A DNA stretch of 15,813 nucleotides from Alphaproteobacteria bacterium. Its GTDB lineage: Bacteria > Pseudomonadota > Alphaproteobacteria > SMXP01. The notes below the pieces were generated by a model. That model ran no database searches. It saw only the letters and a list, made by a program, of their open reading frames with translations, and was not told the DNA's origin. The position numbers and the translations under genes were made by a program. Positions 1-5,735 of this stretch are shown here, in pieces (the first letter of the stretch is position 1; the number at the start of each line of letters is the position of its first letter). Location: contig JANQLI010000150.1 of NCBI GenBank assembly GCA_028280675.1, forward strand, positions 1-15,813, read 5' to 3'.

Positions 1-1
1 C

Positions 2-778
2 GCCTCCCCGGTTCCATATATTGACGGGGTGTCGGATCTGCCCGTCGAGCTTGATCGTCAAAAAATGGATGAAATCACCCAAGATTTTGTACAGGCGACA
101 GAGAGGGGGCATCGCGCTGGTTTTGATATGCTCGAGTTACATGCAGCGCATGGGTATTTGCTGGCGAGTTTCTTGTCGCCTCTCACGAATAAGCGTTCCG
201 ATAAATATGGTGGGTCTATCGAAAACCGATTGCGATTCCCTTTGGAGGTATTCTCCGCGATGCGTAAGGCATGGCCCGCAGATAAGCCTATGTCAGTTCG
301 GGTATCGGCAAGCGATTGGGCTGAAGGTGGCTTGAGCGAGGATGATCTTCTTGCGATTGCTCAAGCATTCAAAGACGCAGGGGCCGATCTCATCGATTGC
401 TCTTCTGGTGAAACCGTGAAGTGGCAGGATCCGGTATTTGGCCGCATGTGGCAGACACCTTTTGCGGATGCTGTTCGCAATGCCGTTGGCATCAAGACCA
501 TGGCTGTTGGAGCCATTACATTGCCAGAGCAGGTTAATACAATTGTAGCCACAGGTCGCGCAGACTTATGCGCCTTGGCGAGGCCCCATTTGAACAATCC
601 ATATTTCACCCGCCAGGCAGCAGGTCATTACAGTGTTGATGTGGAGGGATGGCCTGCACAGTACTACTCAGGTGTATATCAATTGAAAGCGGAAGCGCAG
701 AAAATCAACGAGAAAAACCTGGATACGGCTCTAAAACTCCGTCCGAACCGACACGGCTATCAAAAGGCAAGTACTTAA
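2..778 (+). CDS. Old-yellow-enzyme-like C-terminal part of a 2-aminobenzoyl-CoA monooxygenase/reductase or salicylyl-CoA 5-hydroxylase type flavoprotein (5' end outside window)
   Basis: The frame is open from base 2, so the true start lies upstream; a GTG at 29 is internal. The 258 visible residues carry the FMN-barrel signature of old yellow enzymes: LELHAAHGYLLASFLSP, then N-K-R-S-D-K-Y-GGS-x-ENR and, later, TMAVGAI and GRADLCALARPHL. The ADLCALARPHL segment and the WPAQY tail near the C-terminus are typical of the bifunctional enzymes in which an N-terminal FAD monooxygenase is fused to an OYE-like domain. 2-Aminobenzoyl-CoA monooxygenase/reductase hydroxylates and reduces its aromatic CoA ester to a non-aromatic oxo-cyclohexene product; salicylyl-CoA 5-hydroxylase makes gentisyl-CoA. 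The beta-oxidation-type and Rid genes next door favour the first, because gentisate formation would not need them. The FAD half is not visible, so a stand-alone OYE-family reductase cannot be excluded. The stop is only 6 bp from the stop of the convergent Rid gene. Confidence 0.75.
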   Translation, partial: ASPVPYIDGVSDLPVELDRQKMDEITQDFVQATERGHRAGFDMLELHAAHGYLLASFLSPLTNKRSDKYGGSIENRLRFPLEVFSAMRKAWPADKPMSVRVSASDWAEGGLSEDDLLAIAQAFKDAGADLIDCSSGETVKWQDPVFGRMWQTPFADAVRNAVGIKTMAVGAITLPEQVNTIVATGRADLCALARPHLNNPYFTRQAAGHYSVDVEGWPAQYYSGVYQLKAEAQKINEKNLDTALKLRPNRHGYQKAST

Positions 779-784
779 TTGCGT

Positions 785-1183
785 TTAAGAGGTGGGGACT
801 ACAGCAGTGGTTTCTATCTCAATCTTAGCCTTGTCTTCCATCAGGTTTGCCACTTCAACGCAGGCCATGGTTGGGTAGTTGCGTCCAATAATTTCGCGGT
901 AAGCAGCCCCCACTTCTTTAAGGCAAGAGAGGTATTCTTTTTTGTCCGTGATATACCACGTCATACGGACAATGTGCTCAGGGCCCGCATCGGCTTCGGC
1001 TAGGACAGCAACTATGTTTTTAAGCGTTTGACGAAATTGCTCAACAAAGTCTTCTGATTCAAATTCTTCATTAGCGTTCCAGCCAATAAGACCAGCGACG
1101 TATACCGTGCGGCCTCCGTCAACGACAATGCCATTTGCATATCCTTTGGGTTTCACCCATCCCTCTGGAAGTAAATGTTGCAT
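785..1183 (-). CDS. Rid-family (YjgF/YER057c/UK114) protein lacking the canonical arginine
   Basis: The 132-residue length and layout fit the Rid family: VYVAGLIGW near residues 28-35, a Q-x-x-x-x-L-KNIVAVL helix at about 49-61, and a C-terminal VEVANL...KIEIETTAV strand pair at about 109-128. Rid1-3 proteins hydrolyse reactive enamines/imines using an arginine in a PxR motif (Arg105 in E. coli RidA). Here the matching segment reads YPTMACVEV, so Met106 replaces Arg. It therefore belongs with the Rid groups that lack the arginine, whose chemistry is less clear. It is last in the minus-strand operon, 2 nt after the acyl-CoA dehydrogenase stop, with an AGGAG ribosome binding site inside the end of that gene. 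Rid homologues accompany 2-aminobenzoyl-CoA and 2-aminomuconate pathways (AmnD-type deaminase), so a role in removing the amino group is a reasonable inference. Family assignment is firm; activity is not. Confidence 0.85.
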   Translation of the reverse strand: MQHLLPEGWVKPKGYANGIVVDGGRTVYVAGLIGWNANEEFESEDFVEQFRQTLKNIVAVLAEADAGPEHIVRMTWYITDKKEYLSCLKEVGAAYREIIGRNYPTMACVEVANLMEDKAKIEIETTAVVPTS

Positions 1184-1185
1184 AA

Positions 1186-2352
1186 TTAGTTCTCCTGCAT
1201 CGCTTGGCGTGCGATGATGATCTTTTGTACTTCGGATGCGCCTTCGTAAATGCGAAGGGCGCGGATTTCACGGTAGAGCTCTTCGACCTTCACGCCACTA
1301 ACGACACCAAGACCACCAAATATTTGAATCGCTTTATCGATTACAAGTTGAGCTTGATCTGTGGCGTATAATTTTGCCATCGCTGCTTCGCGCGTGACGC
1401 GGGTTTTTTTCACATCCTTTGTCCATGCGGAACGGTAGATCAGCAGGGCGGAGGCATCCACATCCAGTGCCATTTCCCCAATCATGGATTGGATGATTTG
1501 CAAGTCCGCCAGCGCACCCTCAAATATCTTGCGCTCTGCGGCGCGGGTCTTCGCTTCGTCAAGAGCGCGCCGGGCAAAACCGAGTGCCGCCGCTCCAACG
1601 GTCGAGCGAAACACGTCAAGGTTCGACATAGCGGCTTTAAATCCGCTGCCATGTTCTCCAACAAGGCTCTCTTTTGGAATACGGCAATCGTGAAAGGTGA
1701 TTGTCGCCAGAGGGTGGGGGGCAATCACATCAATGCGTTCGGTGATCTCAAGGCCCGGTGTATTCGCATCCACAACAAAAGCGCTAATGCCTTTCGCGCC
1801 GGGTGCATCTCCTGTTCGTGCAAAAAGGGTGTAGAAGTCTGCGAGCCCACCATTGGAAATGAACGTCTTGGTGCCGTTGATGATGTAATTATCTCCGTCT
1901 ATCACGGCGGATGTGGACATGGCAGCTACGTCAGAACCTGCCTCAGGTTCGGTCAGGGCAAAAGCAGCCACATAATCTCCATTGGCAACTTTTGGGAGAT
2001 AGTGTTGTTTAATGGCTTCATCGGCAAAGAGGGACAGTGTTCCACTTCCTAGGCCTTGCATGGCGAAAACAAAATCGGCAAGACCCGAATAGCGGGCGAG
2101 TGTTTCCCGAATAATACAGAGCGAGCGTACATCCAAGGCATCATGCTTGCCACCATAAACTGAGGGGATGCAATACTGTAGCCACCCACCAGCGGCAAGA
2201 CGGTTCAACACCTCAGCGCATGTTGCATCTAAATCACCATGCCCATGGTCAAGAAAAGCAAGTTCTTTCGCGGCCCAAATATCAACGTCTTCTGCAAGAA
2301 CGCGATGGTGTTCTTCAAAGAACGGCCAATCAAGAAAAGATCTGTCTGCCAT
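1186..2352 (-). CDS. Acyl-CoA dehydrogenase
   Basis: FAD-dependent alpha,beta-desaturation of an acyl-CoA, passing electrons to ETF. The 388-residue protein has the usual family layout: FALTEPEAGSD (FAD/substrate binding, about residues 131-141), TKTFISNGG, the C-terminal helical bundle, QIFGGLGV (FAD contacts) and YEGASEVQ, whose Glu370 is at the catalytic-base position of short/medium-chain enzymes. I chose the ATG at 2352, which overlaps the upstream crotonase stop by one base (TGATG) and has AGGGA about six bases before it; a TTG one codon earlier is possible. It is fourth in the operon SDR-MarR-crotonase-ACAD-Rid. In that setting the likely substrate is an alicyclic or ring-opened dicarboxylic CoA ester from the dearomatised compound rather than a fatty acid, but the sequence does not fix this. 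Confidence 0.93.
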   Translation of the reverse strand: MADRSFLDWPFFEEHHRVLAEDVDIWAAKELAFLDHGHGDLDATCAEVLNRLAAGGWLQYCIPSVYGGKHDALDVRSLCIIRETLARYSGLADFVFAMQGLGSGTLSLFADEAIKQHYLPKVANGDYVAAFALTEPEAGSDVAAMSTSAVIDGDNYIINGTKTFISNGGLADFYTLFARTGDAPGAKGISAFVVDANTPGLEITERIDVIAPHPLATITFHDCRIPKESLVGEHGSGFKAAMSNLDVFRSTVGAAALGFARRALDEAKTRAAERKIFEGALADLQIIQSMIGEMALDVDASALLIYRSAWTKDVKKTRVTREAAMAKLYATDQAQLVIDKAIQIFGGLGVVSGVKVEELYREIRALRIYEGASEVQKIIIARQAMQEN

Positions 2353-3161
2353 CAATTTCCCTCAAACACAGGTTTTTCTTTATCGACAAAGGCATGATAG
2401 GCGCGTCGAAAGTCTTCCGTTTGCATGCAGATGGCCTGAGCTTGGGCCTCCGCTTCGATCGCGGTATCCAAGCTCATATCCCATTCCATATTGAGTTGGT
2501 TCTTGGTGAAGCTGTTGGCAAAAGTGGGACCCGCGACAAGGCGGTCGGCAAAGGCTTTGCTTTCGGCTAATAAATCTGTGGGTTCGACCAGTTTGTTTAT
2601 AAAGCCCCAGCGCTCTCCTTCTTCGCCGCTCATGGAGCGTCCGGTGAAGAGAAGTTCTGAGGCGCGGCCTTGGCCAATAATGCGCGGCAGGATCGCGCAT
2701 GCTCCCATATCGCAACCTGCAAGCCCCACCCGATTAAAAAGAAATGCGGTTTTTGAGCGTGCCGTTCCGATACGGATGTCTGATGACATTGCCACAATTG
2801 CACCGGCACCTACGCAAATACCATCAATGGCTGCGATGATAGGTTGCGGTGCATGTCGCATTGCCTTAACGAGATCACCGGTCATGCGTGTGAATGCGAC
2901 GAGTTCTTTCATACTCATTTTCGTGAGAGGTCCAATGATGTCATGGACGTCACCACCGGAACAGAAGTTTTCTCCTTCGCCAGTAAAAATAATGGCTTTA
3001 ACGTCGTCCGCGTAGACCAAATCACGAAAGAGATCGCGAAGTTCAGCATATGACTCAAAAGTAAGAGGGTTTTTGCGGTCCGGGCGATTCAGCGTGATCG
3101 TGCCAATACCTTCCGCATACTCCCATTTAAAGTGTTCGGGGGTATAGGTTTCAGGAGTCAT
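2352..3161 (-). CDS. Atypical crotonase-superfamily protein (enoyl-CoA hydratase/hydrolase-like, no catalytic Glu pair)
   Basis: The 269-residue protein has the crotonase fold markers: FCSGGDV (residues 66-72, oxyanion hole), GICVGAGAIVAMSSDIRI (114-131, second oxyanion-hole glycine) and LLFTGRSMSGEEGERWGF (170-187). The two glutamates of true enoyl-CoA hydratases, 20 residues apart (GGGCE and QPE in rat), are Ile122 and Arg144 here. Instead there is Asp151 in GLAGCDMGA, which by hand alignment falls where 4-chlorobenzoyl-CoA dehalogenase has its catalytic Asp145. That suggests a non-hydratase reaction such as hydrolysis or ring opening of a beta-oxo-type CoA ester (inference). The ATG overlaps the MarR stop by one base (TAATG), and its own stop overlaps the next ATG, so translation is probably coupled. 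Superfamily is certain; reaction is unknown. Confidence 0.9.
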   Translation of the reverse strand: MTPETYTPEHFKWEYAEGIGTITLNRPDRKNPLTFESYAELRDLFRDLVYADDVKAIIFTGEGENFCSGGDVHDIIGPLTKMSMKELVAFTRMTGDLVKAMRHAPQPIIAAIDGICVGAGAIVAMSSDIRIGTARSKTAFLFNRVGLAGCDMGACAILPRIIGQGRASELLFTGRSMSGEEGERWGFINKLVEPTDLLAESKAFADRLVAGPTFANSFTKNQLNMEWDMSLDTAIEAEAQAQAICMQTEDFRRAYHAFVDKEKPVFEGN

Positions 3162-3664
3162 TATCCGTTGCTCCGTTCATCGTAATGTTTGAGAGATGAT
3201 TTCATAATATATAAAGAATCCATGAGCTCTTGAATCTCTCCATCATTGAGATTCGTATACATATCATCAATCCACTTTTCGTGTGTCTTGGCCATCTTAC
3301 GAAACCGCTTGCGTCCATCTGGCGTCAGTTTCGCAACAAAGGTGCGGCGATCATCTTTCAAAGGATTGCGCACGATAAAACCTTCCTCGGCGAGCCTATT
3401 AATAACACCGGTCACGTTTCCATTGGAAACCATAAGCATTGTAGATAACTGTCCCATGGTAAGACCTTTAGGAGAGCGCTCTAAAGCAGATAAGACATCA
3501 AACTGAGGCAGAGTGATGTTGAATTCTTCTTTTAGTAAGTTGCGGATGCGTTTTTCGACGAAATTTGTGCAGGTGAGCATACGCAACCAAAGGCGAAGAG
3601 ACTGCTTGCTGTGTTTGGGAAGCTCTTCCAACATATCTGGAAACGTATCTTTTGTTTTTTTCAT
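3161..3664 (-). CDS. MarR-family transcriptional regulator
   Basis: A 167-residue winged helix-turn-helix protein. The DNA-binding core spans about residues 53-113: LPQFDVLSAL, LTMGQLSTMLMVSNGNVTGVINRLAEE (HTH; recognition helix about 80-92), GFIVRN and a wing with the family hallmark DDRRTFVAKLT (104-114). Flanking helices at both ends would form the dimer interface. MarR proteins usually repress divergent or own operons and release DNA on binding a small ligand; several regulators of aromatic catabolism in this family (for example CouR, HcaR) respond to CoA thioesters. This gene sits second in the operon, overlapping both neighbours by one base. Its likely target is the palindrome at 4462-4479 upstream of its own operon and the matching one at 12863-12884 before pyc. 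The ligand may be the aromatic CoA ester degraded here (inference). Confidence 0.93.
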   Translation of the reverse strand: MKKTKDTFPDMLEELPKHSKQSLRLWLRMLTCTNFVEKRIRNLLKEEFNITLPQFDVLSALERSPKGLTMGQLSTMLMVSNGNVTGVINRLAEEGFIVRNPLKDDRRTFVAKLTPDGRKRFRKMAKTHEKWIDDMYTNLNDGEIQELMDSLYIMKSSLKHYDERSNG

Positions 3665-4428
3665 TACATGATCTCCCCACCTGCAATCACGATTGATTGA
3701 CCCGTTACTGATCCTGCTGCTTCAGAGCATAACCAAAGAGCAGTTTCAGCGACCTCCTCTGGCTCGATTAATCTTGATTGTGGGTTATGTTTTGTGAGCT
3801 CAGCGAGGGCCTCATCCTCGGAGCGTCCCGTTTTTGAGACAATGTTGGCAATTGCGTCACTAACGATTTCTGTATTTGTGAAACCTGGACAGATTGCATT
3901 TACGGTAATAGCTGTGTTGGCACATTCGAGAGCGAGAGATCGTGTGAGGCCAATCAATCCATGCTTCGCAGCAGTATACGCTGTCGTATAAGCGTAACCT
4001 TTTAGACCCGACGTACTTGCGATATTGATAATGCGCCCCTCTTTCTTCTCACGCATTTTCGGATAGGCTTGCTGCGTACAAAGAAATGCACCGGTGAGGT
4101 TGACATCGAGCGTGCCTTGCCAGGTCTGTAAATCTGTTCTGTGGAACGGCGCTGTTTCCGCTATGCCGGCATTATTGATGAGAATACTGATATCACCATT
4201 TTCACTTTCCGATTCTTGGAATGCTTTGGCGACTGATTCTGGATCTGCCACATCGACAACAGCGAATGCGCTGTTCGAGATAGAGCTGGCAGCCTTTTCT
4301 AATTTTACTTTATTGCGGCCCATCAGCGTCACTTTTGCACCATAGGAGGCCAAGCACTGCGCTATCGCAAGGCCAATTCCGCTTCCGCCACCTGTGATAA
4401 CTGCATGACTCTTATTAAGATTTACCAT
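3664..4428 (-). CDS. Short-chain dehydrogenase/reductase (FabG/hydroxyacyl-CoA dehydrogenase-like)
   Basis: A 254-residue classical SDR. Visible motifs are the cofactor-binding TGGGSGIG (residues 12-19), NNAG (85-88), the catalytic serine region IASTSG (136-141), YxxxK (Tyr151, Lys155) and PGFTNT (181-186). It carries out NAD(P)-dependent reduction or oxidation of a keto/hydroxy group. As first gene of the operon encoding MarR, crotonase, acyl-CoA dehydrogenase and a Rid protein, it probably acts on a cyclic or linear hydroxyacyl-/oxoacyl-CoA intermediate; the substrate cannot be read from sequence. The start is the only ATG that gives the intact Rossmann motif, and AAAGGTAG precedes it. The TAA stop overlaps the MarR ATG by one base. 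A promoter and palindromic operator lie about 35-65 bases upstream. Confidence 0.93.
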   Translation of the reverse strand: MVNLNKSHAVITGGGSGIGLAIAQCLASYGAKVTLMGRNKVKLEKAASSISNSAFAVVDVADPESVAKAFQESESENGDISILINNAGIAETAPFHRTDLQTWQGTLDVNLTGAFLCTQQAYPKMREKKEGRIINIASTSGLKGYAYTTAYTAAKHGLIGLTRSLALECANTAITVNAICPGFTNTEIVSDAIANIVSKTGRSEDEALAELTKHNPQSRLIEPEEVAETALWLCSEAAGSVTGQSIVIAGGEIM

Positions 4429-4453
4429 CTTCTACCTTTAAGCATGTTTTTAC

Positions 4454-4483
4454 TTGACTAATATTTTAAGTTTAAAATAAAAA
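4454..4483 (+). promoter_or_regulatory. Predicted promoter of the gcdH operon
   Basis: TTGACT (4454-4459, 5/6 match to -35) is followed after 18 bp by a weaker TAAAAA (4478-4483). The palindrome occupies the spacer, the same arrangement as in the predicted pyc promoter. Transcription would begin near 4490, about 50 bases before the gcdH ATG, which has GAGG at a spacing of 8. The -10 is poor, so the promoter may be weak or differently placed. Confidence 0.4.
4462..4479. promoter_or_regulatory. Palindromic operator, site 1 (divergent SDR/gcdH region)
   Basis: TATTTTAA-GT-TTAAAATA is an inverted repeat with perfect 8-bp arms around a 2-bp centre. It lies within both predicted divergent promoters in the 110-bp gap between SDR and gcdH. 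It matches 17 of 18 bases with the site at 12865-12882, and both are preceded by CTTGACT when read toward gcdH or toward pyc. A symmetric site of this size suits a dimeric MarR repressor. That the MarR protein encoded at 3161-3664 binds it is inference. Confidence 0.65.
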
Positions 4484-4490
4484 AGGTCAA
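4463..4490 (-). promoter_or_regulatory. Predicted promoter of the SDR-MarR-crotonase-ACAD-Rid operon
   Basis: On the minus strand, TTGACC (4490-4485, 5/6 match to the -35 consensus) is followed after 16 bp by TAAAAT (4468-4463, 5/6 match to -10). The -10 box forms part of the palindrome at 4462-4479, so a bound regulator would block RNA polymerase. Prediction by eye only. Confidence 0.5.
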
Positions 4491-4538
4491 TGAAATAATG
4501 CCTATGAGCTGCACTTTTTAAAGGTTGAGGACTATACA

Positions 4539-5732
4539 ATGAGCAATTCAGCAACATCATCTATGGTGCCTTTTCAATGGGATGATCCATTTTTTATGGA
4601 TCAACAGCTCACGGAAGAAGAGCGCATGATCCGTGATATGTCACGGAATTATGCGCAAGATAAACTGATGCCACGCGTATTGGAAGCGAACAGGCATGAA
4701 AATTTCGACCGGGAGATCATGTCCGAAATGGGTGAGCTTGGACTCTTAGGCTCGACAATTGATGGTTATGGCTGCTCGGGTACGTCTTATGTCGCTTACG
4801 GGCTTGTGGCGCGAGAAGTGGAGCGGGTCGATTCCGGCTATCGATCGGCGATGAGCGTTCAATCGAGTCTCGTGATGCATCCGATCTACGCTTATGGCAC
4901 GGAGGAACAACGCGAGAAGTATCTTCCGAAATTAGCTAGCGGTGAATGGGTGGGCTGTTTTGGTTTAACCGAGCCTAATCATGGCTCTGATCCCGGCGGG
5001 ATGGAAACCAAAGCAAAAACTGTTGACGGGGGTTATTCACTCTCAGGCGCGAAGATGTGGATTACGAACTCTCCAATAGCGGACGTCTTTATCGTTTGGG
5101 GCAAAACAGATGATGGCGTGATCCGCGGGTTTATCCTAGATAAGGGTATGGAAGGTTTGTCCGCGCCAAAGATTGAGGGGAAGTTCTCACTCAGAGCCTC
5201 GATCACCGGTGAGATTGTGATGGATGAGGTGTTTGTGCCGGAGGAAAACCTGCTTCCCAATGTGCAAGGGTTGAAAGGCCCGTTTGGTTGTCTCAATCGG
5301 GCAAGGTACGGGATTTCATGGGGCGCTCTTGGGGCGGCGGAGTTTTGCTGGCATGCCGCGCGGCAGTATACGCTTGATCGCAAGCAGTTCGGTAAGCCTC
5401 TCGCAGCCACGCAGTTAATCCAGAAGAAACTCGCCGATATGCAAACCGAGATCACGCTGGGGCTGCAATCTTCCCTTCGTGTCGGGGAATTGATGGATCA
5501 GCAGCAGTTTGCTCCTGAGATGATCTCACTGGTAAAGCGTAACAATTGCGGTAAGTCGCTCGACATTGCCCGCCAGGCTCGTGACATGCACGGCGGAAAC
5601 GGTGTTGCTGATGAGTTCCATGTCATTCGGCATGTCATGAACTTGGAGGCGGTCAATACCTATGAAGGGACCCATGATGTTCATGCGCTAATTCTCGGTC
5701 GTGCGCAAACCGGCCTCCAGGCGTTTGGGTAA
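4539..5732 (+). CDS. gcdH: Glutaryl-CoA dehydrogenase (decarboxylating)
   Basis: Oxidises glutaryl-CoA and decarboxylates it to crotonyl-CoA, with FAD as cofactor and ETF as acceptor. At 397 residues it matches the family along its whole length: VDSGYRSAMSVQSSLVM (residues 97-113), GCFGLTEPNHGSDP (139-152), KMWITNSPIADVF, GKFSLRASITGEI, GPFGCLNRARYGISWG, QLIQKKLADMQTEITLGL, RQARDMHGGNGVADEFHV and VNTYEGTHDVHALILGRA near the C-terminus. Glu376 in YEGTHD is the catalytic base and Tyr375 precedes it; Glu95, Arg102 and Ser103 correspond to the residues that hold the substrate carboxylate in the human enzyme (Glu87, Arg94, Ser95). Presence of these residues supports true glutaryl-CoA activity. It is first in a three-gene operon that supplies every step from glutaryl-CoA to acetyl-CoA. 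GAGG lies 8 bases before the ATG. Confidence 0.97.
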   Translation: MSNSATSSMVPFQWDDPFFMDQQLTEEERMIRDMSRNYAQDKLMPRVLEANRHENFDREIMSEMGELGLLGSTIDGYGCSGTSYVAYGLVAREVERVDSGYRSAMSVQSSLVMHPIYAYGTEEQREKYLPKLASGEWVGCFGLTEPNHGSDPGGMETKAKTVDGGYSLSGAKMWITNSPIADVFIVWGKTDDGVIRGFILDKGMEGLSAPKIEGKFSLRASITGEIVMDEVFVPEENLLPNVQGLKGPFGCLNRARYGISWGALGAAEFCWHAARQYTLDRKQFGKPLAATQLIQKKLADMQTEITLGLQSSLRVGELMDQQQFAPEMISLVKRNNCGKSLDIARQARDMHGGNGVADEFHVIRHVMNLEAVNTYEGTHDVHALILGRAQTGLQAFG

Positions 5733-5735
5733 CAC

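Noticed and set aside
1489..2052. Plus-strand open frame of 187 codons
   Set aside because: It is antisense to the well-supported acyl-CoA dehydrogenase gene and shows no recognisable motif or ribosome binding site.
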